Part shown: piece after piece, positions 56,097-64,000 of the stretch
How positions within the stretch are numbered: the stretch's first letter is position 1
Layout of the letters: the number at the start of each line of letters is the position of its first letter
Assembly: GCF_902141855.1 (NCBI RefSeq)
Contig: NZ_CABFVH010000011.1
Span: 1 to 64,000, forward strand
Reading direction: 5' to 3'
Length of the DNA stretch: 64,000 nt
From: Methylobacterium dankookense
GTDB lineage: Bacteria; Pseudomonadota; Alphaproteobacteria; Rhizobiales; Beijerinckiaceae
Notes under the pieces: generated by a model
Told to the model about the DNA's origin: nothing
Databases searched by the model: none
What the model saw: only the letters and a program-made list of their open reading frames with translations
Program-made: the position numbers and the translations under genes

Positions 56097-57478
56097 GCGA
56101 AGGCTTCGACGTCGACCTCTTCGTCATCGGCGGCGGCTCGGGCGGGGTCCGCGCGGCGCGGATCTCGGCGGGCTACGGCGCGAAGGTGATGCTCGCCGAG
56201 GAGTACCGGGTCGGCGGCACCTGCGTGATCCGCGGCTGCGTGCCCAAGAAGCTGATGGTCTATGCCGGCCGCTTCGCGGACGAGTTCGAGGATGCGGCCG
56301 GCTTCGGCTGGAGCGTCGAGGCGCCGCGCTTCGACTGGTCGGTCCTGAAGGCGCGCCGCGACGCCGAGGTGACCCGGCTCGAGGGCATCTACGACGCCAA
56401 CCTGATCCGTTCCGGCGTCGAGATCGTGCCGGAGCGCGCGGTAATCGAGGATGCGCAGACCGTGCGCCTCGTCGGCTCGGACCGGCGGGTGCGGGCCCGG
56501 TATATTCTCGTCGCGGTGGGCGCGATGCCGGTGAAGGAGCCGCTCATTCCCGGCGCGGAGCTCGCCATCACCTCGAACGAGGTGTTCGAATTGGAGACGC
56601 AGCCCGAGCGCATCCTCGTGGTCGGCGGCGGCTACATCGCCGTGGAATTCGCGGGCGTGTTCGCAGGTCTCGGCTCGAAGACCACGCTGCTCCACCGCGG
56701 CGACAGGCTCCTGCGCGGCTTCGACGACGAGATCCGTGACGCGCTGGGCCAGGCCTATGCCGAGCGCATGGACCTGCGCCTCGGGCGCACCGTGCAGCGC
56801 CTGGAGCGGGCAGGGGAGGGCATCCGGGCGCATCTCGACGACGGCGCCAGCCTCGATGTCGATCAGGTGCTGGTGGCGACCGGGCGGCGCCCGAACGTCG
56901 CGGGCCTCGGCTTGGAGGGCGTGGGTATCGCGCTCGACGGCGCGGGCGCGATTCCCGTCGACGCCTATTCCCAGACCGCGGTCCCCTCGATCTACGCGGT
57001 CGGCGACGTCACCAACCGGGCGAACCTGACCCCCGTCGCCATTCGCGAGGGCCACGCCTTCGCCGATACGGTGTTCGGCAAGAGGCCGGCCTGCGTCGAT
57101 CACCGTCTGATCCCGACCGCGGTGTTCTCGACACCCGAGATCGGCGTCGTCGGCCACAACGAGGATGTGGCCCGGCAGGTCTACGGCGAGATCGACGTCT
57201 ACAAGGCGGCCTTCCGCCCGATGAAGGCGACGCTCTCGGGCCGGAACGAGCGTACGCTGATGAAGGTCATCGTCGATTGCGCCAGCGACAAGGTGGTCGG
57301 TGTCCACGTCTTCGGCCACGATGCGGGCGAGATCATCCAGGCGGTCGGCATCGCGGTGACCATGGGCGCGACCAAGGCCGATTTCGACCGGACCATCGCG
57401 GTCCACCCGACCGCGTCGGAGGAACTGGTGACCATGCGCGTCCCCGCGGTCACCAAGGCGCCGGTCGGGGTTGGTTAG
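56093..57478 (+). CDS. gor: Glutathione-disulfide reductase
   Basis: A 461-residue FAD enzyme that keeps glutathione reduced. It has the FAD loop GGGSGGVRAAR (12-22), the redox disulfide C44 and C49 in GGTCVIRGCVPKK, the NADPH loop GGGYIAVEFAGVF, and the His-Glu pair HPTASEE near residue 440. ATG 56093 overlaps the ligase gene stop by four bases. A paralogue with thioredoxin specificity is excluded by the CxxxxC and class I layout. Confidence 0.95.
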   Translation: MSEGFDVDLFVIGGGSGGVRAARISAGYGAKVMLAEEYRVGGTCVIRGCVPKKLMVYAGRFADEFEDAAGFGWSVEAPRFDWSVLKARRDAEVTRLEGIYDANLIRSGVEIVPERAVIEDAQTVRLVGSDRRVRARYILVAVGAMPVKEPLIPGAELAITSNEVFELETQPERILVVGGGYIAVEFAGVFAGLGSKTTLLHRGDRLLRGFDDEIRDALGQAYAERMDLRLGRTVQRLERAGEGIRAHLDDGASLDVDQVLVATGRRPNVAGLGLEGVGIALDGAGAIPVDAYSQTAVPSIYAVGDVTNRANLTPVAIREGHAFADTVFGKRPACVDHRLIPTAVFSTPEIGVVGHNEDVARQVYGEIDVYKAAFRPMKATLSGRNERTLMKVIVDCASDKVVGVHVFGHDAGEIIQAVGIAVTMGATKADFDRTIAVHPTASEELVTMRVPAVTKAPVGVG

Positions 57479-57529
57479 AGCTTCAGCGTCGGGGCTCGAC
57501 GCGGCGCATCCTCGGTCCATATCAGGCAC

Positions 57530-57856
57530 ATGGGCAAGCGGGCATCAGGCAAGGGGCAGCCGGGGCGGGATGACGGCGCGCATGCGCGCCGGCAGGCCAT
57601 CATCGACGGCATGCTGGCCGATGCCCTGCGCCCGGCCTTCAGCTACCGCCTGCCGAGCCAGGAGGCATTGCCCGCCGACATCCGGCGCGCGATCGACACG
57701 CTGCTCGCCAAGGCCGCGGCCCAGCGCAGCCGCTGCCTGACCTACGAGGACCTCGAGGAGGCCCTGCCGCCGCGCGACGTCTCGGCGGAGGATCTGGAGG
57801 CGATCTTCTGGATCCTGGCCGAGCACGGCATCGAGGTCGAGGACGGGGATCTCTGA
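57530..57856 (+). CDS. Free-standing sigma-70 region 1.1-like protein
   Basis: A 108-residue protein. After a polar start, residues about 60-108 read LTYEDLEEALPPRDVSAEDL with IFWILAEHGIEVEDGDL. The spacing is that of region 1.1 of RpoD (T-Y-x-D-L-x-x-A-L-P, then helix, then I-x-V). Region 1.1 occupies the DNA channel of RNA polymerase until open-complex formation. A separate copy could compete for that channel or mimic DNA. ATG 57530 follows gor by 51 bases. No promoter boxes were resolved. The assignment is from motif resemblance only. Confidence 0.65.
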   Translation: MGKRASGKGQPGRDDGAHARRQAIIDGMLADALRPAFSYRLPSQEALPADIRRAIDTLLAKAAAQRSRCLTYEDLEEALPPRDVSAEDLEAIFWILAEHGIEVEDGDL

Positions 57857-58005
57857 TCCGGCCCCCGCTGTCGGCGCTGCTTGCGCCGGTCGCAGGTCGG
57901 ACCCGGCAAGGTCGCACTCGCGCGCGCCCGGAAAGCTCTCTATAAGCGCCGCTTCGCGCGATTCCGCGCGCGATGAAGCCGCAGAGAGGTGCGGGGAGTT
58001 TCGTG

Positions 58006-59388
58006 ATGGCCGAGCGTTGGACACCGAAGACGTGGCGCAACCTGCCGATCCAGCAGGTCCCCGCCTATCCGGACGCTGCGGCCCTCCAGGCGGTCGAGGC
58101 GCAGATCACGAGCTTTCCACCGTTGGTCTTTGCAGGTGAGGCGCGCAAGCTGAAGGCGTCGCTCGCCCGCGTCGCCACCGGCGAGGCCTTCCTCCTGCAG
58201 GGCGGCGACTGCGCCGAGAGCTTCGACGAGCACTCCGCCGACAACATCCGCGACTTCTTCCGCGTCTTCCTGCAGATGGCGCTGGTGCTCACCTTCGCGG
58301 GCAGCTCGCCCGTGGTGAAGGTCGGCCGCATCGCGGGCCAGTTCGCCAAGCCCCGGTCCTCGCCGACCGAGACCCTCGACGGGGTCGCGCTGCCGAGCTA
58401 CCGCGGCGACATCGTCAACGGCATCGGCTTCACGGAAGAGGCCCGCGTGCCTGATCCGCGCCGCCAGCTCGAGGCCTACCGGCAGTCGGCGGCGACGCTG
58501 AACCTGCTGCGCGCCTTCGCGACCGGCGGCTACGCCAATCTCGAGAACGCGCATCGCTGGATGCTGGGCTTCGTGAAGGACAGCCCCCAATCCTCGCGCT
58601 ACCAGGACGTGGCCGGCCGCATGTCGGACGCGCTGCACTTCATGCGCGCCATCGGGATCAATCCCGAGACGCACCAGGAGGTGCGCACCACCGACTTCTA
58701 CACCAGCCACGAGGCCCTGCTGCTCGGCTACGAGGAGGCGCTGACCCGCGTCGATTCGACGAGCGGCGACTGGTACGCCACCTCGGGCCACATGCTCTGG
58801 ATCGGCGACCGCACCCGCCAGCCGGACCACGCGCATGTGGAATACGCCCGCGGCATCCGGAACCCGATCGGCCTCAAATGCGGGCCCTCGATGACGCCGG
58901 AGGGGCTGCTCGGCCTGATCGACCAGCTCAACCCGGAGAACGAGGCCGGGCGCCTGTCCCTGATCTGCCGCTTCGGCGCGGACAAGGTCGCCGAGCACCT
59001 GCCGAAGCTCGTCCGGGCGGTGAAGCGCGAGGGCCGCAGCGTGGTCTGGGTCTGCGACCCGATGCACGGCAACACCATCTCGGCCGGTCGCTACAAGACG
59101 CGTCCGTTCGAGCGGGTGATGCAGGAGATCGAGGGCTTCTTCGGCGTCCACCGCGCCGAGGGCACGATCGCCGGCGGCATCCATCTGGAGATGACCGGCA
59201 AGGACGTCACCGAGTGCACGGGCGGCGCCCGGGCGCTGACGGCGGACGACCTTCAGGACCGCTACCACACCTACTGCGACCCGCGCCTCAACGCGGAGCA
59301 GGCGCTGGAGGTGGCCTTCCTCACCGCCGAGCTGATCAAGCGCGAGCGCGCCGAGATCGAGCGCCCGCGCCTCGACGCGGCGGAGTGA
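58006..59388 (+). CDS. Class II DAHP synthase (first shikimate-pathway enzyme)
   Basis: The enzyme condenses phosphoenolpyruvate and erythrose-4-phosphate to DAHP. The 460-residue plant-type sequence begins [20 protein letters not shown] and has [37 protein letters not shown] and KCGPSMTP and [11 protein letters not shown] motifs, with metal-binding Cys, His, Glu and Asp. GGGGAG eight bases ahead favours ATG 58006 over ATG 57973. A palindromic hairpin follows the stop codon. No aro gene is nearby. Confidence 0.96.
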   Translation: MAERWTPKTWRNLPIQQVPAYPDAAALQAVEAQITSFPPLVFAGEARKLKASLARVATGEAFLLQGGDCAESFDEHSADNIRDFFRVFLQMALVLTFAGSSPVVKVGRIAGQFAKPRSSPTETLDGVALPSYRGDIVNGIGFTEEARVPDPRRQLEAYRQSAATLNLLRAFATGGYANLENAHRWMLGFVKDSPQSSRYQDVAGRMSDALHFMRAIGINPETHQEVRTTDFYTSHEALLLGYEEALTRVDSTSGDWYATSGHMLWIGDRTRQPDHAHVEYARGIRNPIGLKCGPSMTPEGLLGLIDQLNPENEAGRLSLICRFGADKVAEHLPKLVRAVKREGRSVVWVCDPMHGNTISAGRYKTRPFERVMQEIEGFFGVHRAEGTIAGGIHLEMTGKDVTECTGGARALTADDLQDRYHTYCDPRLNAEQALEVAFLTAELIKRERAEIERPRLDAAE

Positions 59389-59397
59389 GATCGAGAC

Positions 59398-59425
59398 GGC
59401 GGCGGGACGGATCCGTCCCGCCGCC
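59398..59425. terminator. Bidirectional terminator-like palindrome
   Basis: A perfect 28-base palindrome: GGCGGCGGGACGGA followed by its exact inverse, with GATC at the centre as loop. It lies ten bases after the DAHP synthase stop and seven before the end of the convergent 28-residue gene. There is no U-tract. Confidence 0.65.
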
Positions 59426-59431
59426 CCTTCC

Positions 59432-59518
59432 TCACCGCAGCCAGTTCGTGAAGAAGTAGATCAGCAGGATGATCGGCAGCGGAATGCCGATGAGCCAGAG
59501 CAGACCACCTTTGAGCAT
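59432..59518 (-). CDS. 28-residue membrane micropeptide
   Basis: The minus-strand ATG at 59518 has AGGAG eight bases ahead. The product begins MLKGGLLWLIGIPLP and ends YFFTNWLR: nearly all of it is one hydrophobic helix (about residues 5-22) with a basic end, and it contains two Pro. I recall similar short frames in Hyphomicrobiales genomes. It is preceded by a good EcfG-like promoter (59551-59576). Function unknown; a stress-induced membrane peptide is the likeliest role. Confidence 0.7.
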   Translation of the reverse strand: MLKGGLLWLIGIPLPIILLIYFFTNWLR

Positions 59519-59550
59519 CGCGGAACTCCTACAACCGTAAGCGGCGTTGA

Positions 59551-59576
59551 AACCGCGCAGCTGACGGCATGGTTCC
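59551..59576 (-). promoter_or_regulatory. Candidate EcfG (general stress) promoter for the 28-residue peptide
   Basis: On the minus strand GGAAC (59576-59572) is followed after 17 bases by GGTT (59554-59551). The consensus is GGAAC-N16/17-CGTT: the -35 is exact, the -10 departs in one base. Transcription would start some 27 bases ahead of the ATG, the same distance as for the 54-residue gene at 36155. Confidence 0.5.
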
Positions 59577-59584
59577 GGGGATTC

Positions 59585-62503
59585 TCAGGCGATCGCGCGC
59601 TCCGTGCCGTTCCACCGTTCGAGCACGCCCGCGACGTCGGAAGCCGGCACCGGGCGGCTGAACAGGTAGCCCTGAACCTCGTCGCAGCCCTCGGCGCGCA
59701 GCCGCGCCAATTGGGCGTCGGTCTCGACGCCCTCGGCCGTCACCGTCATGCCGAGGCTGCCCCCGAGCCCGATCACCGCGCGCACGATGAAGTCGGTGCC
59801 GTCCGGCTCGCCGAGATGGCGGACGAAGGACTGGTCGATCTTGATCTTGTCGAAGGGGAAGCTGCGCAGGTAGCTGAGCGACGAGTAGCCGGTGCCGAAA
59901 TCGTCCATCGACACCCGCACCCCGAGCCCCTTGAGGCTGTGCAGGATCGCCGTGGTCGCGCCGGGATTGCCGACAAGCACGGATTCGGTGATCTCCAGTT
60001 CCAGCCGGTGGCCGGAGAGCCCGGTGGCGCGCAGGGTCTCGCGCACGGCGGTGACGAGGCTCGCCGAGGTGAACTGCACCGCCGAGACGTTGACGGCGAT
60101 CTTCAGGTCGGCCGGCCAGCGGCTCGCCTCCTCGCAGGCCCGGCGCAGCACCCATTCGCCGAGCGGCACGATCAGGCCGATCTCCTCGGCGAGGGGGATG
60201 AACTCGGCGGGCGAGACCGGCCCGCGCACCGGGTGGAACCAGCGCAGCAGGGCCTCGAAGCCGCAGACGCGCTCGGTGGCGAGGTCGTAGATCGGCTGGT
60301 AGTGGACGTTGAAGGCGCCGGCCGCCAGGGCGTCGCGCAGGTCGCGCTCGAGCAGGCGCTTGGCCTGGATGCGCGCGTCCATCTCCGGCTCGAAGAAGCG
60401 GAACGCGCCCCGCGCCTCCGCCTTGGCGCGGTCGAGGGCCATGTCGGCGCTCTTCATGAGCCGTTCCCCGCTCATGCCGTCGCCGGGTGCCAGCGCGATG
60501 CCGGTGGTGACGCCGAGCGTGACGCGGTGGCTCGACAGGATGTAGGGCGCGCTGACCACTTCGCCGATGCGCTTGGCGAGGACGACGGCATCCTCCGCCC
60601 GCTCGACGCCGCGCTGGATGATGGCGAACTCGTCGGCGCCGAGGCGGGCGACGCAATCGACCTCCCGCACGCAGGCGCAGAGCCGGTTGGCCACCGCCTG
60701 CAGCACCTCGTCGCCGACGACCCGACCGAGGGTGTCGTTGATCGGGCGGAAGCCGTCGATGTCGATCGAGAGGAGCGCGAAGCCGCTGTCGCGCCCGGCC
60801 TGCGCGATCGCGCCCTCGATCTGCTCCGCGAATTTCAGGCGGTTCGGCAGGCCGGTGAGCACGTCGTGATGGGCGAGGAAGGCGATGCGCTCCTCGGCCT
60901 GGCGGCGCTCGGTCACGTCCTCGTAGGTCGCCACGAAGCCGCCATCGCCGGTGCCGCGGCCCATGATCGCGATGATGCGCCCGGTCTCCGTGGTCTGGAA
61001 CAGCGTGTTGGCGAAGCCCTGGCCGAAGGCGGCCTGCGTCTCGCGCAGCAGATCCTCGACCTTGCGGCCCTGCATCGTGCCGCTCTCGACGTTGCGGGCC
61101 AGCACCTCCAGCGCGGTCATGCCGGGCGCCACGGCAGCGGGCGGAAGCCCGTAGATCTCGCCGTAGCGGCGGTTGACCACCATCAGGCGATGGTTGGCGT
61201 CATACAGGCAAAGGCCCTGCGACATGTTGTCGAGGGCCGCGTCGAGGCGCCGGTTGGTCTCCGTCAGGCGTTGCTCCTGCTCCATCAGCTGCGTGACGTC
61301 GCTGCACACGGCGACGAAGCCGCCGCCTTGGATCGGACTGCGACTGACCCGCAGCCAACGCCCGTCCGACAGGCGCCTCTTGCCGTCCTCGGCGAGCGCC
61401 CACCCGTATTCCGAGACCGGCTCCGCGCCGGGGCCGGGCATCGCGGCCGTGCCCGCTTCGACCGCCTCCCCGAGCCCCTTGAAGAAATGCACGGCCTGGG
61501 CGTTGGCGACCACGATCCGGCCGCCCGCATCGACGACGACGATTCCCTCGCGCGAGCTCTGGAGGGCGTCGGAGAGGAGCGCCTCCGCCGAGCGGCGCTG
61601 GCTCACCTCGCGCTCCATCATCGCGCGGATGTTGTCCCGCATGGTGGCCATCGCGGTGAGCAGGCGGCCGAGCTCGTCGCGGCGCCCGGTCGGGATCGCG
61701 TCGTCGAGGCGTCCGGCCGCGATGCGCTGCGCCACCGCCGAGGCGGCCGAGAGCGGGCCGATGATACGCCGATGCAGCAGCCATGCGACGATGGCGGCGA
61801 GCACCATGGCCGCGCCGACGGAGAGGGCGGTGAAGCGGATCTGATCGGCCACCACCGCGCGGGCCGATTGCCGGAAGGCGAAGCCGTCGCCGGCGGTGTA
61901 GTTCACGAGGAGGTCGATCTGGCCGTCGACCAGGGCGGCCTGGTGGTCGAGGGCGTCCCAGGCCTCGCTGCGAACCTCGGATTGCTCGGGATGGAAGCCC
62001 CGGCGCATCTCGTCCCAGGCGGTCACGCCGGCCTGCACCGACTCGGCGGCGCGACGGGCGCGGATCGACTGCGAGCGCTCGACCGCGATGGTGAGGTCCT
62101 CGGCGAGCGTCACGACGAGGTCGGCGATCTCCTGGTCGAGCTTGCCGATCACCGCGGCATTGCGCGACTCGACGCGGCGGGCGAAGGCGGAGCGCATCTT
62201 GGCGAAATCCGCCGCGGTCGCCCGGGCGTAATTGATCGACATGAGCGACTCGTCGTAGGTCCGGTGGACGAGGTCGCCGACCTGCTGGATGCCCCCGATC
62301 GCGTAGAGACCGAGCGCGCCGGTGATCAGGCTCATGGTCAGGAAGGCGAACAGGATCCGGCCGCGGATCGTGGAGACCGCGTCGGAGACGCTCCGCCCGA
62401 GCGCGCTTGCGCGCTGGCTCAGGGGGGCGATCGGCCCTGTCGTCCGATAAGGGGTCAAGTCAGGCTCTGTCGGTTGGGCCAGGTCCCATGAAAATCGACG
62501 CAA
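59585..62503 (-). CDS. Multi-domain PAS-GGDEF-EAL membrane protein
   Basis: A 972-residue protein: a first membrane helix near 50-70, a periplasmic helical sensor region, a second helix near 225-245, HAMP (about 245-300), two PAS domains (about 310-560), GGDEF (near 620) and EAL (near 748). The GGDEF motif is GADEF, with REVD standing five residues ahead as an inhibitory-site pattern RxxD; DTLGRVVGD has Arg where His is usual. EAL is intact (FEALLRW, ELEITES, DDFGTGYSSL, KIDQSF). So the cyclase is probably impaired while the phosphodiesterase is likely active. The start is TTG 62503; no ATG is available near it. Confidence 0.88.
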   Translation of the reverse strand: MRRFSWDLAQPTEPDLTPYRTTGPIAPLSQRASALGRSVSDAVSTIRGRILFAFLTMSLITGALGLYAIGGIQQVGDLVHRTYDESLMSINYARATAADFAKMRSAFARRVESRNAAVIGKLDQEIADLVVTLAEDLTIAVERSQSIRARRAAESVQAGVTAWDEMRRGFHPEQSEVRSEAWDALDHQAALVDGQIDLLVNYTAGDGFAFRQSARAVVADQIRFTALSVGAAMVLAAIVAWLLHRRIIGPLSAASAVAQRIAAGRLDDAIPTGRRDELGRLLTAMATMRDNIRAMMEREVSQRRSAEALLSDALQSSREGIVVVDAGGRIVVANAQAVHFFKGLGEAVEAGTAAMPGPGAEPVSEYGWALAEDGKRRLSDGRWLRVSRSPIQGGGFVAVCSDVTQLMEQEQRLTETNRRLDAALDNMSQGLCLYDANHRLMVVNRRYGEIYGLPPAAVAPGMTALEVLARNVESGTMQGRKVEDLLRETQAAFGQGFANTLFQTTETGRIIAIMGRGTGDGGFVATYEDVTERRQAEERIAFLAHHDVLTGLPNRLKFAEQIEGAIAQAGRDSGFALLSIDIDGFRPINDTLGRVVGDEVLQAVANRLCACVREVDCVARLGADEFAIIQRGVERAEDAVVLAKRIGEVVSAPYILSSHRVTLGVTTGIALAPGDGMSGERLMKSADMALDRAKAEARGAFRFFEPEMDARIQAKRLLERDLRDALAAGAFNVHYQPIYDLATERVCGFEALLRWFHPVRGPVSPAEFIPLAEEIGLIVPLGEWVLRRACEEASRWPADLKIAVNVSAVQFTSASLVTAVRETLRATGLSGHRLELEITESVLVGNPGATTAILHSLKGLGVRVSMDDFGTGYSSLSYLRSFPFDKIKIDQSFVRHLGEPDGTDFIVRAVIGLGGSLGMTVTAEGVETDAQLARLRAEGCDEVQGYLFSRPVPASDVAGVLERWNGTERAIA

Positions 62504-62659
62504 GACCTTAAGATGGAATTAGCCGCGCGGCCGCGCATTCGGCGCGATCCACTGCACGCAGGAGAACGTTTTTCGGTCCGCAACCTGAAAGAATTCGTCA
62601 ACACATTGCATCCTAGTCATCGCATGCGCGCCCGATCAGGCGGGCGGACGAGGATTTCC

Positions 62660-63025
62660 ATGCGCCTCACCGGCCCTCACACCCGTCCGGGCGGACTCGT
62701 CGCGCTGGCGGCCTGCTTCGCCGCGATCCTGGCCGCCGGCTCGCTCCTGGCGACCCGGCTCGAAGCCTCCGGATTCCTGGTCTCGCAGAAGGGGCGCGCC
62801 TTCCAGCCGGGCAGCCTCGTGATCGGCCGCGGCGACACGATCACCATCGTCAACGACGACAGCGACCTGATGCATCACGCCTATATCGAATCCGAGGCGT
62901 TCAGCTTCGATTCCGGCGATCAGGCACCCGGCAGCCGCACGGCGATCACCTTCCCGAAGAGCGGCAGCTTCCAGGTGCTCTGCGGCATCCACCCGAAGAT
63001 GAAGTTGAACGTCCGCGTGAACTGA
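62660..63025 (+). CDS. Cupredoxin-like exported copper protein
   Basis: A 121-residue protein with a signal anchor or peptide (core LVALAACFAAILAAGSLLA, residues about 14-32) and a small cupredoxin domain. The copper ligands are His in LMHHAYIES and Cys, His and Met in LCGIHPKM, the type I copper pattern. Family members are electron carriers, often upstream of respiratory or methylamine enzymes. ATG 62660 has GAGGA six bases before it. The gene lies between a GGDEF-EAL gene and a repeat; no redox partner adjoins it. Confidence 0.88.
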   Translation: MRLTGPHTRPGGLVALAACFAAILAAGSLLATRLEASGFLVSQKGRAFQPGSLVIGRGDTITIVNDDSDLMHHAYIESEAFSFDSGDQAPGSRTAITFPKSGSFQVLCGIHPKMKLNVRVN

Positions 63026-63074
63026 GCGGCTATTCGCGCGGGACCGAGCAGGCTCTCCAACCCGCCGATCCCTT

Positions 63075-63204
63075 CCATCCACCGCATCCTGAGGTGCCGC
63101 AGCGAAGCGAAGGCCTCGAAGGAGGCCTCAAGGGATCACGGAGCTTGCTGGAGGCCTCCTTCGAGGCTCGGCTGACGCCTCGCACCTCAGGATGAGGTGG
63201 ATGG
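63075..63204. repeat. Cruciform-like repeat element of the CATCCTGAGG family
   Basis: Outer arms of 23 bases (63075-63097, ending CATCCTGAGGTGC, and 63182-63204, beginning GCACCTCAGGATG) pair with one mismatch. An inner stem of about 18 bases (63111-63129 with 63151-63168, GAGGCCTCCTTCGAGG) is nested inside. Fragments of the same family occur at 32756 and 38092. It lies between the convergent cupredoxin and RND adaptor genes, and resembles short palindromic repeats that I recall from alphaproteobacteria. Confidence 0.8.
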
Positions 63205-63323
63205 GTGGGACGAGCCGAATCTCCGCATGAGGATCGGTCGATTCCATTCAAATCAGGCTCCGAGCGCGGCTCGGGCCGGCGCCTTCCACTGCGGAGCCGG
63301 CAACCGGCTCGGCGGAAGCAATT

Positions 63324-64000
63324 CTACCGATTGGCGGCCTGCAACGGCCGCTCCTGGCCGGGATCGTCCCGGCGCTCGTAGGATTGGTTGTCGCGCAGGT
63401 CGGTCGGCGGGCTGAGCACGACGCGCTCCTGGCCCGAGAGCCCCTGGTCGAGCTCGATGGTCTGGCCGAAATCGCGCTTCACCCGGACGCTGCGCCACTC
63501 GACCCGGCCGTCCTCGTTCGCGACCACGACCTGGGTGCCGCGCTGGTTGAAGACCAGCGCCTCGGACGGGATCACCACCGCCGGCTCCACCCGCGGGATC
63601 TTGAGGCTGACATAGACGTAGAGGCCGGCCCGCAGCGCCCCGTCGGGATTGGGCACGTCGACCTGGGTGGTGAGCGTGCGCGAGGCGGTCAGCAGCGCCA
63701 CCGAGGAGCGCTCGACCTGCCCGCGGAAGGTGCGGTCCGGCATCTGAGGAACCCGGATCGCCGCCTCGACGCCGGGCCGGACGCCGACGGCGGCGTTCTG
63801 CGGCACGTTCACGCTGATCCTCAGGACATCGTCGCGGTCCATGCTGAGGAGCGCGGTGCCGCCGCCATCCGCCTTGACGAGGTCGCCGACATCGACGCTG
63901 CGCGTCGTCACCACGCCGTCGAAGGGGGCGACCACGTCCTTGAAGCCCGTCAGCGCCTTGAGCCGGTCGACGGTGGCCTCCTGCGCCTTGAGATTCGCCT
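63324..64000 (-). CDS. RND efflux periplasmic adaptor (membrane fusion protein), 5' end outside window
   Basis: The C-terminal part (about 225 codons) of an adaptor. The visible sequence starts inside the coiled-coil/lipoyl half, with VVAPFDGVVTTRSVDVGDLV, then the beta-barrel part RISVNVPQNAAVGVRPG, GQVERSSVALLTASRTLTTQVDVPNPDGALRAGLYVYV, and the membrane-proximal end VVIPSEALVFNQRGTQVVV. Such adaptors join an RND pump to an outer-membrane channel. The pump gene is presumably upstream, beyond base 64000; the 46733 permease is not adjacent. Confidence 0.92.
   Translation of the reverse strand, partial: ANLKAQEATVDRLKALTGFKDVVAPFDGVVTTRSVDVGDLVKADGGGTALLSMDRDDVLRISVNVPQNAAVGVRPGVEAAIRVPQMPDRTFRGQVERSSVALLTASRTLTTQVDVPNPDGALRAGLYVYVSLKIPRVEPAVVIPSEALVFNQRGTQVVVANEDGRVEWRSVRVKRDFGQTIELDQGLSGQERVVLSPPTDLRDNQSYERRDDPGQERPLQAANR

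Overview
The window is very GC-rich, gene-dense alphaproteobacterial chromosome, most likely from a Methylobacterium/Methylorubrum-type member of the Hyphomicrobiales. I infer this from the Pal-CpoB-TilS-FtsH-GlmM block, an ATP12 assembly factor, GcrA, a class II DAHP synthase, DUF3606 and PRC-barrel proteins, ACC deaminase with its Lrp-type regulator, and putative general-stress (EcfG-like) promoters. No rRNA, complete tRNA, CRISPR array, insertion sequence or phage integrase was found, so this is chromosomal backbone with accessory insertions.

Layout. 1-3.5 kb: a PsiF-like gene end, a HAD phosphatase, ATP12 and propionyl-CoA carboxylase beta. 3.5-6.1 kb: a divergent GSCFA/WcbI-like pair, probably for surface glycan modification, and a frameshifted response regulator. 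6.5-12.7 kb: the conserved pal-cpoB-tilS-ftsH-glmM block. 12.7-17.5 kb: a nucleoside transporter, then an SDR/esterase/flavin-monooxygenase cluster that would fit Baeyer-Villiger-type ketone breakdown. 17.5-24.6 kb: an uptake operon (binding protein, LivH, a single-chain LivM-LivG-LivF fusion, and a cytoplasmic NodB-fold amidohydrolase), with a divergent SnoaL-like gene, two palindromic operator candidates and a nearby FCD-type GntR regulator. 24.6-28.3 kb: LemA with two TPM-domain proteins, GcrA and a lipoprotein. 28.5-36.3 kb: a PRC-barrel protein, an MFS carrier, an ABC exporter, a receiver protein, a class II glutamine amidotransferase, an aldehyde dehydrogenase and a 54-residue membrane protein. 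36.4-43.3 kb: acdS/acdR, an orphan DESH helicase behind a beta-hydroxyacid dehydrogenase, and the CstA-YbdD transport pair. 43.4-50 kb: TerB, a YjgN-like protein and an M48 protease, then a lone RND permease. 50-64 kb: gph, two c-di-GMP proteins, rpiA-DUF2059-O-antigen ligase-gor, a free-standing sigma region 1.1 protein, DAHP synthase, a 28-residue membrane protein, a cupredoxin and the end of an RND adaptor.

Intergenic structure is a main feature of this window. Several palindromic repeat elements occur, mostly between convergent genes. Two copies of a roughly 195-base, five-hairpin element (23.6 and 46.3 kb) show compensatory changes in two stems, and a cruciform-like element near 63.1 kb belongs to a second family.

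The best candidates for new biology are the free-standing sigma-1.1-like protein, the two tiny membrane proteins behind EcfG-like promoters, the triple-fusion transporter operon of unknown substrate, and the covarying multi-hairpin repeat.
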